64,000 nt of DNA from Typha latifolia (lineage: Eukaryota; Streptophyta; Magnoliopsida; Poales; Typhaceae): positions 744,001 through 808,000 of the forward strand of contig CM034109.1 of NCBI GenBank assembly GCA_019914945.1, read 5' to 3'. Below the pieces are notes generated by a model. The model searched no databases. It was not told the DNA's origin and saw nothing but the letters and a program-made list of their open reading frames with translations. The translations under genes and the position numbers were made by a program. Shown here one piece after another: positions 22,825 to 36,164 of the stretch (the first letter of the stretch is position 1; every line of letters begins with the position of its first letter).

Positions 22825-25800
22825 CTAGCCATTTTCGCTTGGAGAATTGAAATTAGCCTGTGCCTCGGCAATAGCTCGTCTCTTCTCCCTCCAATTCTCG
22901 CCCCATAACTTTGCTTCTGCCACAGCCCGCTCCCTATCGGAATTCTTATTCAATAACCCAACTGTCTCCTTGGGAGAGTCCTCTCTTTCCCCGTTCGCTT
23001 CCCACTTAAGGCCTGATCCTCCTGCCGTATCATTCTTTGGTAGCAATCTTCCCCCTTTCTCCTCACCACCCCTATTTTGCCTTTCACCACCGGCTCTGCT
23101 GTTTGAGGTGCTGGTTGCATTAGGGTCATATGATTGGGATGCCAAGTAGGACAAAGCAGTCACTACATCAGCTATAAGAGGGCGGGATACAGCTTCTGGT
23201 TGGATGCACATGAATGCTACAGCAAGAGCTTGATATAGACCACGCGTAGGATACCGTCCTTCAAGCCTTGGGTCAGCCATCTTTTGGAGCTTCCTTCGGT
23301 CATTGAACAAAGGCCGCGCCTGTGTGGAGAATACATATTAGTATGAGGTTAACTTCTATGAAGGGTTGAACTGAACAATAACACAATCTGACTGGATCAA
23401 ACTTATGAAGCATATAACATGAGACAAGAAAATCTACAACTCATTCATACATTCCAACTTCCTAGTTGATACGGAAAAAGTGAACTGGAGACTTGATATA
23501 TCTTTCCAGCCTTTACGAATGATCACACCAATTGCAAGTCCAAACCCTAAAAGTTTCGGGCCAAAAGCATTCTCTGTGCATCATAATATACTACTATATT
23601 CAATACTAACCATCAAAGTTCTTGTACAATGTATTAAACGTATCAGCAGGATATTACTAGCATCATTTAAAGATAGCAGTTCATAATTTTCTAAAGGTAA
23701 CTGCTTATCCTGGACTCCTTTCACTATGTTAAGCCGATCAAATCCAGAGAATTGTCCTCTATACCAGAAGATCATCATACTACCATGACTATGCAATAAG
23801 GAATAGGTATCTATTCATGGAAAATAGGGGCAGTTTTTTCTATTATTTAAACACTTTGCAAACATGATACTTACCAGCCAAAAGAATATTCAAGATTATT
23901 ATAATAGTTCCATTACTCTCTTGAAGTTTCTATACCCACCTAGTGATTGTTTACAAGAACAAAAGTCATAAAAAAGGCCAAAGCTACTCCATTAGAAACT
24001 TGACACTTTCATGAACATTACCTAGACAAGAAAGAAAATAGTATTCAACGGCCTGAACTGTTTAACTTGTGGTCATTCTGGATAAAGATAGCCACGGTAA
24101 TTTTGCAGAACACAGGAAATCTGGAAAGAACATGTAGTATGCAAATGGGAGCACAACCAGTGTTATTTCTAAGTACTGCTCTACACTGATCAGAGTGGAA
24201 AATTTTTGAACAATTTAGTTACAAAGTAAATATGTAATTCCTTGCATAAGTACTTGAGAAAAGCTTACCCATGAAACAAGATTCTGTTCTGCATGTGGTT
24301 TACTGTTGTCTATTGCCTTTCTGCCGGTAATCAACTCCAATAATACGATGCCGAAACTATAGACATCTGACTTGACAGTTAATTGTCCAGTCATAGCATA
24401 TTCAGGAGCACAGTATCCATAAGTTCCCATTACCCTTGTTGAAACATGAGATTTGTCACCAACTGGACCTAGTTTTGCAAGGCCAAAATCAGATAGCTTT
24501 GGGTGAAATCCCTGATCCAACAGTATGTTGGATGACTTGAGGTCCCTGTAGATAACCGGGGGTTTGGCTATATCATGAAGGTACTCTAGTCCTTTTGCTG
24601 CACCTGCAGCAATTTTCATCCTGGTAATCCAATCGAGTGGCTCCTTGTCAAGTGGAAGATCTGCAAGAAGTCCGATGGTCTAACGTTATTGAAAGAAAAA
24701 GCATGCTTAAACATGAACAAGTAATGCATTGGTTTTCTAGATCTCCTAAAATTGAAAGTTGTATTTAAATCCATTTTGTGGTTAGCAACAGACAAACGAG
24801 GCCAGTCCACAGATTTCAGATATTGGTTAATGCCTTTAGGCATATTACCGAATCACAGGATGGAGAGCTCGAACTATCTACTGAAAGAATATAAATTTCA
24901 TGTTTTAAATCAGGAATAACTTCCCACTTACAGTATGTAAGAGCAAGCAACTTAAAGATAAGGAAATAACACAAGACGACTACTAAAATGCATTGCAATA
25001 GAAGGCGGAAATGACTTTGAGACGTTGCGTACCATCAAGGAGAATTTAAGAAGGAATGAACCAGCACTGAAAAATGTAATCTATATAAGGAAGCACAAAT
25101 AATATGCATTCTAAGAAAACAAGCACTTACTAGCTTAAAACTTGGAGGACTTCTGATTGGCAGCAATCTGCCGAACCTCTAACATTCTATTTATAGTATC
25201 CTAAAATGACAGAACCATCTAAATAACATAGTGCATCTGATCCCCAACTGCACCACAAGTTATAGACTATTGAGTATAAATTTAACCATAAATTAGATTT
25301 CTCTTCTCTTTTTTTTTTTTTTTCTTTTCTGATGACTCTTTAAAGCCTTTACTGATATGTGACACTGTCATACAGACACATATGAGCAGAATGACAAGAT
25401 AATGACCTAATTGCATATTTTGATACCACAATTTTGTCTACCTTTAAATCGTTCTAGACCCATCGCCTTTGAGCGAGAAGGAAATGAAAATGTAAGAAAA
25501 TAAATGAGCAATGTGCAAAATATTTTTCTTCTTTTAATTTGATTGTGAAACCACAACCACTACTAGATACGCTATACACACACACAGGAGAAGATGTGAA
25601 ATGGTACATCATACATACATACACACCTATATATATATCAACACAAATAAAATTGTCAACCATTAGTTGTGTGGTCAAGAATCACATGGCCAAGCAATCT
25701 ACTAACTTAAAGCAAAGAACCATACCATGTAAGTGATCTTCCAATGATCCCAACGACATATACTCATATACAAGAAGGCGCTGATCTCCTTCGGAACAGT

Positions 25801-26900
25801 AACCAATTAGATTAACAAGATTAGAGTGATGCAATAGACTGAGCATGAGAACCTCCACTAGAAATTCTCTATTCCCTTGGAGCCCATTCCTATCAAGCTG
25901 CTTTATAGCAACAACCTGCAGCATACATTATCCGATATATCAAACTCCAGTTCACTCTGGCAAAATTGTGTTCATAGAAATCTGTATTATGGTATACTTC
26001 TTCATGATTTATCACATCCTCTGCTGGATTTGACTTATAGACAGTACATAAGATTGCTTACAATGTATGATAACTTACAAGTTATAACAGTTACCTTGCC
26101 TGTGCTCTCAAGACATCCTTTATAAACTCGTCCAAATCCCCCTTCCCCTAGAAAGCATTCTGGCCTAAAGTTTTTCGTTGCAGCTGCAAGCTCCCGAAAG
26201 GTGAAAATGTGTGCAGAAATGACAACGTCAGAATTATCCTTCTGTGTCGATGGTTCCCTTTGCAACGCCGAGTTGCCTTTTGTTCTCATTTTATCAGCTA
26301 CTGCATATCCATGTAGAAATGCATTACAACCAATGGGTACAAAATAAACTAACCAATGACAATATATTTTCAAATTTAGGCAAGATTTCTGCGCTTCACA
26401 ATCAAAGAATCTCAACAACATAAAAGTCAATAAAACACATATTAGTCAAAAATTTCTCAAGTACTAATCAACCCTAGTGACTCTACTCTGTTAATAAATC
26501 ATACAAGCGAAGTATCAAAATTATTCAGAAGCAGAATTAGAGCATGAAAGATCAAGATGCATCTAGAATCAGCTAAACTGATACCAAACTATGTAATGGA
26601 CTCCAATCCAATATGATTAACCAAACTTAACACACTCAATCAAATTTAAATCAACACATCACTAAGATTAAATGACTAAGCGACGCCAATAACTTGTAAA
26701 ATGTTCAAATCAGAACTAGCTAAGTCCCAATTTCTACGTTATAATTATCTCTACATCTAAGAGAAACCCATCTAATCCTCACCCGGAGGTAGCTTCTCGA
26801 CTCGAGGGGGCACCATGGGCTGCTCATCCCTCCTGTTCTCCCTCCAGTTCTTGGGATTTAACTGCTCCTCCTCCGAACCGAAGCAAGGGCAACAAGCCAT
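22825..26900 (-). CDS. Receptor-like cytoplasmic kinase VII, PBL27-like
   Basis: Five exons (minus): 26900-26783, 26300-26095, 25915-25726, 24660-24269 and 23319-22825; 1401 bp, 466 aa, GT-AG introns with matching phases. The N-terminus [12 protein letters not shown] has three Cys likely to be S-acylated and no Gly2, so myristoylation is not expected. The kinase domain runs from about 84 to 360: GEGGFGRV (91-98), Lys113, the YRDLKSSN catalytic loop (Asp211), DFG (229-231) and [15 protein letters not shown] activation segment. The C-terminus carries [19 protein letters not shown], typical of PBL27 and close relatives. In Arabidopsis PBL27 acts at the plasma membrane downstream of the chitin receptor CERK1 toward MAP kinases; that role here is inference. 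Confidence 0.95.
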
Positions 26901-27235
26901 CTCCCAAATCGATCAGAAATCCCACCAAAACCCCGAGCAAAATCAAATATTTCCCTCACTTTCATCAAAATCTCTCCTCAACCTCTCGCATTTCAACCCT
27001 ATTTCTTCCGAAAGACAGACGTGGGCGTTGAATTTTGAGCGAGATTTCAGTGGGTTTCAATTCAACCCGCGTTTTGAGGAGATGGGTTAGAGGAAGAATC
27101 GATTTCCACGACGAATTGAGGAGAAGAGAAGGCAGAAATGGGAGGAAAAGAGCGATTTTTTTCCCCGGCTCCGCGTGTGAAATCTCGATAGTGGACTCGA
27201 AGAGCCGTCCAATGCGTCGGCTATGAACACATGGA
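26901..27235 (-). promoter_or_regulatory. 5' leader/promoter region of the RLCK gene
   Basis: GC-richer DNA directly upstream of the RLCK ATG, giving way to a (TA)n tract at about 27250-27270. A plus-strand frame at 26815-27090 crosses exon 1 and this leader but has no recognisable domain and is taken as antisense noise. No TATA box can be fixed with confidence. Confidence 0.4.
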
Positions 27236-28958
27236 TGCTACATTACATTCTATATATATATATATATATTATTTATTTATTTATAAAAAGAAAATTTTCT
27301 TTTAATTAATGGAATCTTCCGTTTCACACCTTACATTTTATGTTTATTATCTTTCCACTATTTCTAATTCAATCTATTTTTTTCTTCAGGGAAATTAAAG
27401 AATAATTCTACTTAGATCCTTTTAAACTAAGAAAAATATTCATATATAACCCCTTAAATAACTAATATTTAAAAAAAAAACGTATGCAGAAAATAGTAAT
27501 AATTAAGAGAGTATAAATAAAATACTCCTTAAAAAAAGCACCCTCAATATAATATTTTCTATGATTTAATGAAAAGCAAAGGGCCAAATCAAAAAACTTA
27601 CACTGTATGGTTTGGAATAAAAATATATAATTTAATTTGAATAATTTAGAATTTTTAGGAGCATGGTATAAAGACTAATAAATATATAGTATTTCGTACA
27701 TATAAACGCTTTCTAATTTGATCTTTGGAGTGGAAAAAGTATAATATATTCAAATAAATGGTCTACTAAAATTAAAGTGGGAGGAATTAGTCTAATATAT
27801 ATATATATATATGAAAACCCTTGGTTTTTGCTAGTATTATATATAAATATATATATAGGCATACATAAATAAGAGAATTCAAAGGGTATACATAAAAAAA
27901 ATCTACCTTAAAGAATTAAAAATATATCATTCTCCAGTTATAATTAGCTATAATTCAAAGTAGATTCCAGGAAAGAATTCCGGTGGGCATAGGAGGTCAT
28001 AAAACTTATTTTTTTCTTAAAATTAAAAGAATATATAGACGGATATCTCCGAGTTCCAAATTTTATCGGAATATAATCAGGTCGCTAATTAGCTTGTTTT
28101 TTATAGTCGCTCAAATGATTTTAGGAACTCTTATGTTCATCTTGGCAAAAATAATCTCTCTTTTTGTTTATGTTTTCCTAATTCCTAATGTTTTATGCCA
28201 TTAATTTCAGTATCTTTTAACAAAATAAAAACATCTTTTTATCCACCCTTGCTTTGAAAATTGAAATGGATGGCAAATTTGGGGGGAAAACACTACATTA
28301 AAGTAATCTTTTTTAACTTAGAGTCTCAAGTTGTTGGAAAAGAAACATCACACCTAACCATAAACTTGTGTAAATTTCCTTAGTCTTATGGTCAATTAGA
28401 ATGCTTAATGATTTATATTAAAAAAAATTCTTTGTTTTTATTGAGTTAAAAATAATAATTAAACTAATATTTCTTGAATTATTATAAGTAAAATTAAATA
28501 GACAATCGATAAAATAGATATTGTGAAGGTTAGACATAGCCGAGAGGGTTAATATGTCACAAAAATAAATAAAATGGTCTATATAAAAATAGGTAATAGT
28601 TAGAGGTCGAGGTACAAATATCTCTTTTTTATTTGAATATAAAAAGTTTTATTGAAATATGTAAATTAGGGTTCATAAGTTATCACTTTGGATGATTCAA
28701 TGGTCCTTTTTCCAAATTTTAGTTAGAAAATTAGGGTTTGGTCTTTCCCTAGATATACCTTGACAAAGAGTACAAGCCACAACATAGAAAATGTGATCTT
28801 GGTTGTTGGATTTTGCCCCTTGAAATGAGTTAAAAGGGCTATTAATAAGATTACATTAGGAAACCACTTGCAAAACTTAGAAGACCAAAAAAAAAAAGAG
28901 TCTTTGAATTGGGTGAGAACTGGCCACCTAATCACCTAATTGATTTAGTGGGGATACA

Positions 28959-28992
<34 letters not shown>

Positions 28993-30300
28993 AGTTTTTT
29001 AAAATTAAAATAAAAAGATATAGAAGAGGAGTTCAAATGAAGAGGGAGTAAGCAAAGTTTAATGTTTAGATATGAGGCAGATGAAGGATTTTTATCAAAT
29101 TGTTTGATGACCAAATTCTTGGATTGGAGTGAACATGAACCATAGAGTTGAAATTTGCCACTTAATTTTTTAAAAAAAAAAGTTTGTTAGCTCTTCTCTT
29201 AAACTAAGAAAAAAAATAATAAGAAATTTATAATAAAATATCTTATTTTTAAATTTTATATTAAATATAATTACAATTAGCCCTTGAACTATCACCCTTA
29301 AATCTTTTTATTATCAATATAGAATTTTTGAACTAAAAAAAAAGATAATTATACATACTCTATGAACTAAAAAAATTCTTTCATTGCTTATGAAGAAAAC
29401 TTGAATTAAATTCAACCTAATTATTTAACAACTATTGAGGTTAATAGAGAATGTTCAATTTTAAAAATACCTAAAATAGCCTTTGGTATAGTTGTTAATA
29501 TGAAGCACTTGAGCTAACTTAAGCAAGAATATTAAGATCACTTTGTATATATATATATATATAGTTGATTTAACTCATTTGTATGATAATTATTAGTCAA
29601 ATGGACTAATGACAGAATGTTTTTGAAATAATAAAAGGAAAAAAATTGTTTGGATGGTAAATAATCAAATGAAAGAGTGTTAGTAATTTTAAAATCAAAA
29701 GACATCATGTTTTCTTTTTCATTTAATAAAATTAGTAATAATTTATTATTTAATCAAAAAATCATAAGTTAATATTATCTGAAAAAGAAGTTGCTTAAAT
29801 ATTAACCAACATGTGATTAAAAGGGGAGAACTAGATCACCTAATTTAGGTTCTTTTCCATTAAATATTTGTTTTTTTAATGATTTCGTAAGTGAGATATG
29901 CTCTTCAGTGGGTTTGAATTCCTCAATTTGATTAATTGAGAAAAATAAGATTAGTAAAAAAAAAAGTTATAGATGACTTTTTAATCCAATAGGTTCTTCC
30001 TTACATGATAGACAAAGTTTGAGTTATTCTTCATAGACTTAATTGTGAAATTTAGATCTGAGTCAACTTGATTCAATTAAAAAAATAATGATACATAGAT
30101 TGGTCAAACTTGTGAAATTAACTTGCCTGGTCAACTAAAAACTAGATTTGAAGTCAAACATCTCTGAGTATTATTAAAAGTATATACATTAGTATTTATT
30201 TCAAAGATATAAAAATAATTCAGTTTAGCTTTAATTTCATCAGTATGTGTGCATGAATATACACAATTTATAGAAGCATAGTCTTGACTTTCTACGACCC
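27236..30300. other. AT-rich intergenic DNA, no gene seen
   Basis: Highly AT-rich with several TA microsatellites (about 27250, 27800, 28962-28990, 29550). A repeat word shared with 21.77 kb (AAGGGTATACATAAAAA) occurs near 27880. No domain-bearing reading frame. Confidence 0.6.
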
Positions 30301-30459
30301 TTAGCATTTAGGCAAATGCATTCGCCCGACAAAGAAAGCACAGTCTTCGAAATGAAAATAGGGACTCTCTCCCTACCGGCTGTGCTAGGATTTGGCGCAA
30401 GATCTCTCCATCTTTCTTAGAGGTCCTTTTCTTGCCGACAAGCTCTTCTCGCCCCCTCC

Positions 30460-31247
30460 CCTAGCTCGAGTAGCTAAGGAGAGGGAGATGTCTTTTGCCT
30501 CTCCTCCCCCCTTCCACTTCCGCTCCCTCTTGCTACTCTCTCCCTTATAGGCCTCTCTTCTTTTCCCTATCTAACCCTAATTCTCCTTCTTACCGGTGTT
30601 TCCCTCTCATTGATGTGCTTTTCGCCATTGTTTTTTGCCCATCTACAACAGTCCACTGCCAACTCCTTGCCACAACCTGATATTGGCTCCTCCTCACAGC
30701 TATTTCGCCCGCTCGCTGCTATCTCTCTCCTCCTCATCATTATCCTATCCCTCATTGCTGGCAACTGCCATCTCCCATCGTTGTCACTACCCCAATTGCT
30801 ACTTTTCTTGCTACTGATCGTCGATGTTTATTTCATGTCATTCGTTGTGGCCATCTATTATGGTCGTGAGTTTATACCTATTTTATAGTTCGATCACTCT
30901 TTGTTTGTCTTTTTTTTCCCTTCATGTTTGTTAGATTTATCTCCGTAGAAGGTTGAGAGCTATGAACCTATAATTGTCGAATTGCGATAGAGCCACATGT
31001 TGATCTTAGGTCAATATGTGTCTGTGCATCTCCGAGTGCTTTTCTTCTTGATGTATATTATATGTGAGTCCTAAGTCTTGATATCTTGCTTTCTTTAATG
31101 AAGTGCTTACTATTATAATCAAGTGGGGAGCTTATATCAACGAGTCATCGCACTATTTTTCTCTTAATTTATGTATCAAATTATTTTATCGAATGAATGT
31201 AATCTATGGCTATGAGCTTTCCCTAAATTTTAAAAAAAAAAAAAACA
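30460..31247 (+). mobile_element. Poly(A)-ended retroposon-like repeat, copy A
   Basis: A CT-rich 5' part (about 30460-30600) is followed by non-repetitive sequence and a 3' end reading GAGCTTTCCCTAAATTTT then poly(A) (14 A) at about 31234-31247. The last 150 bp align with the 3' end of 38227-39355 (GAGTCATCGC/GAGTCGTCGC; TATGAGCTTTCCCTAA/TATAGGCTTTCTCTAA). Oligo(A) ends and unequal lengths suggest non-LTR retrotransposition. Open frames (for example 30610-30888) show no known domain. The left border is approximate. Confidence 0.45.
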
Positions 31248-31799
31248 GGGCATCAAAATCCAATAGAAATATCCACATAATGCCTATCAATTATTTTGTA
31301 TATATAGATTGGTCTTATAGTATAATAAACCTATCTTATATTCAAATTTGAACTTGATTCCCAAGTATATCAAATTATTTTTGAATTGAAGATGACAACA
31401 TTAGTGCTCGTATTGAAATATTTAGTTGCCTCTCGAAGTCAAATCACATTGTCGGCTATCATTATTATTCCTATCTTGATCTAGAACATTTAAAGTGTCT
31501 ACTTTCTAAGACTTCAAATTTTTCTAAAAAACTAAAATAAAAATAAATCTAAGACTTCAAAACTTGTGATGTCTCTAGTTTTACTTTATAATTGTTGAAC
31601 AAAAATAAAAATCTTCCCCTGATTTATGACTTGGATGTCTTATCTTAATGATGCATATTGTAGAGAAAAACAATTTGACTAGAATTTTCAAACTTATATA
31701 ATAGATTATACAAAATGAGAATGGATTCACAGTTCTTTCTATCAACAAAAAATTGTTTTCCAAAAATGATCTTGGAAAATTCAAAACCAAGTTCATCTC

Positions 31800-33560
31800 C
31801 ATCCTTAGCCAATCTATGATGCTATCAGAAAGATAAAATAAGCTTTAGGATCAGGTGGAACCTCTAAGGAGTCATTTGGAGCAGATTGGATTAATGGGTT
31901 TGTTGTAGAGAGAGGAGGTAATGTATTATCATGAACAGTGTGTCAATTTCTTCTTCAACTGAGTGTTGGTTGGAGGATATATCATCTTCTTCAACTGGGT
32001 GCTCAGTGAAGAATGTGTCAACTTCTTCAATTATGTGGTCAGTGGAGGATTTGTCTGCTTCTTGCATTTGATGCTCAGCACTGGATGATCTTTCTCCTTC
32101 AATTGAGTACTCATTGGATGATCTGAACATCTCAAGGAACTCCATATCTTTACAATCCCCTAAAATGAAGAACTAATAATCTCTCTCAAGTAGAAAAACA
32201 CTTGTTCATGGAATGTTACATCCATTGAAACGAAGAACTAGAAGATGGATGATAACATCAATAGCCCTTTTGAGAGGAGCCATACCCAACAAAGACACAC
32301 TCCAGTGCTCATGGTTCATAGTTTGTTAAGTTGGTGGATATGTAAATGAACATATATACATCACACATCCAAGGATAGTACAATGATTATATAACACATC
32401 TAAAAGCCTCCTGAAGTTTAGAACATGCATGACTACCCAGTAATAGAAAATGAGTAACCTCCAAGAGAATGAGTTTGATGAGGCACCAACTGAATGCATA
32501 AATTTACTCAATTCTCTATTGACATACAATGAGTATGGATGTTCTAAAAAATACAATAAGTAGGAGAAAAGCGTGGCAACACTATGAGGCTTGGTTAACT
32601 CACTAACTAAATTATGTTACAATTTAGAGATGAAACAAATAAAACATCATTAACAGATAAAGAAGAAGACAAAGGTACAGTGGCAACACTGACAATTAGA
32701 GAAGACACACCATTGGCATTAGTAATGGTTGTTTCTGTACAACTAGAGAATAAGTCATATGATCTATAGCACCTGGGTCAATTATCCAGGCACTATTTCT
32801 AGTAAAAGAAGGAAGAATAAGAGTAGAGTTAGATATATCAGACTTAGTGACAAGTCTAGAAGCAATGGCTGAGTTAGATCACCTGGGAGAAGTCATCTTA
32901 CCCTTTGAATGCCAGTAAGGGTAACCATGGAGCTTGAAGTATGTGTCTATAACATCATCTTTGCAGTGAGTACACTTACGAACAATAGCATAAGCAGTCC
33001 CTTCATTTGATGTGATCCACCTCAAGACAAACAATAGCATAAGCAGTTTGTAGATTTGGAAAAGGTGTCATAGCAAGAACTCAACTACGAACCCACAATC
33101 CAATTGAGAATCAAGAGCAGCTAAGAAAACATATAGATGTTGAGAGTAGATCATTGTAGTGTATTTCTCAATCTCTCATGAACACTCCATAGTGCAATGC
33201 TCAATAGGGTCAAACTCATGCCATAAATAAGAAATAAGTTTGTTTGGCTGCCTCCCATATTTCCTTAGCAGTAGACAAAGGAAGACAAAGCATGTCTTTA
33301 GTCATAGAATCAAAAAGCCAAGGCTTAACCAAACAATTCTCACCCTCCTATGCTAGTGCAATCTTAGTAACCAGAAATAAAGCTCCAATGCTTTCTACCC
33401 CTGATCTTATTTTGAGCATTCAAAGACCACTCGATGTAATAGGTACCATCAATTCTAAAGTAATTAGGAAAGGCACTTCTAGCATATATAGTGGAGGTAA
33501 TACCATATCAAAAATGTATGTTGAGAAAATAATTTATGGTAATCTTCTTGAGTAACAATA
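31800..33560 (-). mobile_element. Degraded Ty1/copia retrotransposon
   Basis: On the minus strand, order and content match a copia polyprotein with many stops. The gag part (33560 to about 33010) includes GTYYIEWSLNAQNKI and TAKEIWEAAKQTY. A zinc-knuckle-region relic, KLHGYPYWHSKGK, lies near 32920-32960, and the aspartic protease AWIIDPGAIDHMT at about 32760-32800. The integrase C-terminus VFVGYGSSQKGY lies at about 32255-32300, followed by an acidic Ser/Glu-rich linker (32145-31891). Most of integrase and all of the reverse transcriptase are missing. LTRs were not identified. Clearly non-functional. Confidence 0.75.
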
Positions 33561-34259
33561 TGGTATATATATTAAAAAAAAACTTAGCTATAGTAATAGC
33601 CGAGGAATTAGGGGACAAGAGAGATTAGAGGAGAAAATGACAGAGAGAATAGAGGAGAAAGATTTTCGCTATATCCATAAGATTGACCTGCACTGAATCT
33701 GATCGAGCACATAATTACATGAAATATAAATCCTAATATATAATAAGGACTATTCACAATGGCAAGGAGGTGTTGAGCTTGCGACATGAGTAATGGTATT
33801 AAATTATTAATGAAAATATGTAATCTCTTAATTTTATTTTGCTTAAATTTCATAAAATATTAATTGCTAATGTTTAGACTTTATACTATATTATAAATTT
33901 TTTTAAAAGATTTATGAAGATATGGAAAGAAATCGTCAGTTCATCAAGAATTTTATCAACTAAACATGAGACAGATGATTGCTTTCACCTGTTGAATCAT
34001 CTAAATTCATCTTCTAGAATGTGTCACTTTTAGCCAAAGAATAATATTTTTATGGTCAAAAGTGTAAAAGTAAAAGTTTCTTTAGCCAAAGAATAATTAT
34101 TTCAAATTATTCATCTACCTTTATATATATATATACCTAATTATCCAAATCCCAAGTCCATCCTCACCGATATATAAAAATTTAGAAAAAAATATCAAAA
34201 ATATTGAATGTTTTTTGTCTTTATTGTTGTTCATGCCTTACCCATATGGATATTTATTA
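33561..34259. other. Intergenic, no gene seen
   Basis: AT-rich DNA upstream (minus-strand sense) of the copia gag relic. It may include part of that element's untranslated leader or LTR, but no LTR ends were recognised. Confidence 0.45.
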
Positions 34260-34515
34260 TTTAACCTCTGAATTTTACTTTTAAGGCCCCCAAATAATCA
34301 ACCACCGCTACCCTTTGTCGTCCTCCATTCTTTGACAATCGCCGTAGCATTAAATATCTAGCAATCTGTCCGGATTCGATCTTTCCTCACTGTCTTACTT
34401 TTAACTTTTCACATGGATCTCTAATTCATGTGACCAACAGCCATTAGATTCGTAACTCGTGAGGCTATCACTCATTAAAATCTCATAATTTTGTTAAGTT
34501 CAGATTTGGGTCATA
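34260..34515 (+). repeat. Dispersed repeat, copy B
   Basis: The partner of 11640-11960, in the same orientation and order of shared words, with many substitutions. No coding capacity. Confidence 0.55.
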
Positions 34516-34994
34516 TTATAAGTCAATAAAAATAAAATATGGGCAATTAATAAATATCCATAGACTGTGGCTGTGAATAATAATAAATGCAAAACTGAGG
34601 GTGTATCTGATCAATTTCGAAAAAAAAAATTCTAATTAGCTGAGCTATGTGGAATTGACACGTGGATATTTATTATTATTATTTGATTGTGATATCATTT
34701 AACACGCGTGGAAGGGGGGAGAAGCTTCTAGATTTCCTATTAATTTGTATACTTATATATATATATATATATATAAGTAGGCCATAGACCATATCTACAC
34801 CTTGTGTTTGAATGAGGAATTAAGGTTTAATGTGATCAAGCCCAAGCCCAATACGAACAATCTTAATTGTAAGAAGATAAGGTACATTTTATGTGCATAA
34901 GAAGTTGTTACATTTTTATTCAAAACAAGGGCTAAACCTTACTCAGTTCAATGTGTATATATATATATATATTCATATATTTATTATTAATTTT

Positions 34995-34998
<4 letters not shown>

Positions 34999-35035
<37 letters not shown>
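34999..35035. repeat. (GA)n microsatellite
   Basis: Perfect GA tract of about 37 bp at the start of a GC-rich block. Confidence 0.95.
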
Positions 35036-35038
<3 letters not shown>

Positions 35039-35290
35039 TGGCAGGAGAAGCCGGGCTGTTGCCATGTGTCAATCAGGGGTTCAGCGAGGGAAGCCTCGTG
35101 ATTTGCGCCTGGGATCGCGCGTGCGAGCTGGTGCAGGGGGGTGGTGGCAGGCCGCTCTGACTGGTTTGACCGGCAGCTGTCGGCCCCAGGCCCAATAAAA
35201 TAACGAGCCGTTCCGTACGGACGACCGGCGCTTTCGATGATGTCATCTCAAAGCATCTGACGTGGCGTCATCACACCTTCATTCTTAACC
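35036..35290. promoter_or_regulatory. GC-rich block with paired TGACG motifs
   Basis: About 250 bp of GC-rich sequence in AT-rich surroundings, with no recognisable protein. At 35258-35270 it contains TGACGTGGCGTCA, two TGACG (TGA/bZIP) half sites facing each other, and TGATGTCATC just before it. A TA microsatellite follows (about 35311-35328). It may be a promoter fragment of a lost gene or repeat. It lies about 0.9 kb beyond the 3' end of the glutaredoxin gene, so a link to that gene is only speculative. Confidence 0.35.
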
Positions 35291-35439
35291 TCTTCCAATG
35301 TGTGTGTGTATATATATATATATATATACAATATTATATCAGGCTATGGTATGGCTTAGAAAGCAAAACATCTACTTAATAATTACAAAGCATTGTGGTT
35401 GGCATTATACATCTAACTCTCAATGGCTACGTTGTTTTC

Positions 35440-35463
35440 CACTACTACTACTACTACTACTAC
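35440..35463. repeat. (ACT)n trinucleotide repeat
   Basis: About eight units of ACT/CTA. Confidence 0.85.
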
Positions 35464-35952
35464 CGAGAGACTAACTAATCTGCTAACTAAGCTCTTCTTT
35501 GTATCTTAGTGCCTGCCCAGGTATTTTTACACTTTTCCACCAAAAAGTAAAGGAGAAAAAAAAAAACTACTTCTGGACACCCGGTTTTATTCTTGGAGTG
35601 GAACTTTGTAGTACATTCCCAGCTAGATAAAGCTGGGCACCAGTGCACTCAACCAAACATACTTAAGTAGAAAACATAAAGAAGGTGATCTCAAGAGCAA
35701 AGATATAAAGAAAACAAACAAACATGAAGATTTAAGTAATAAAGACTTCTTCTTCTTCTTTTATACATCATGATGTCAATGATCATCAAACCAACTCCAA
35801 CCCCCACAAAACAGCAACAACACTTACAACCCTCTCAAACATACAAAACCAACCAACCAAACAACAAAACTTAGTTTCCAAATTCAAAACGGAGAGGCAG
35901 CAGCAGCAGCAGTAGTTAAAGAAAAAAAAAACATAACACACCAACCTGGCCT

Positions 35953-35955
<3 letters not shown>

Positions 35956-36008
<53 letters not shown>
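35956..36008. repeat. (CT)n microsatellite 3' of the glutaredoxin gene
   Basis: Perfect CT tract of about 52 bp, 160 bp beyond the glutaredoxin stop codon. In the sense of that minus-strand gene it is a GA tract and may be transcribed in the 3' UTR. Confidence 0.95.
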
Positions 36009-36010
<2 letters not shown>

Positions 36011-36164
36011 CTCTCTTTCTCTCTTCTTTTTTATAACGTACATAGATGTACGTCTCTAGGTTGCATGCTAGTAATTACTATGTTTTTATATTAGGATGGG
36101 AAAAGAGATTAATAAACAGGTTAAAGATATTATTATTTAAGTATGGGGGGATTATAATGAGTAA

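Noticed and set aside
26815..27090. Plus-strand frame of 91 codons
   Set aside because: It is antisense to RLCK exon 1 and its leader, with no known domain.
30495..30888. Open frames in CT-rich DNA
   Set aside because: Compositionally biased, no domain, inside a poly(A)-ended repeat.
33244..33555. 103-codon plus-strand frame
   Set aside because: Antisense to the copia gag relic, which is recognisable on the minus strand.
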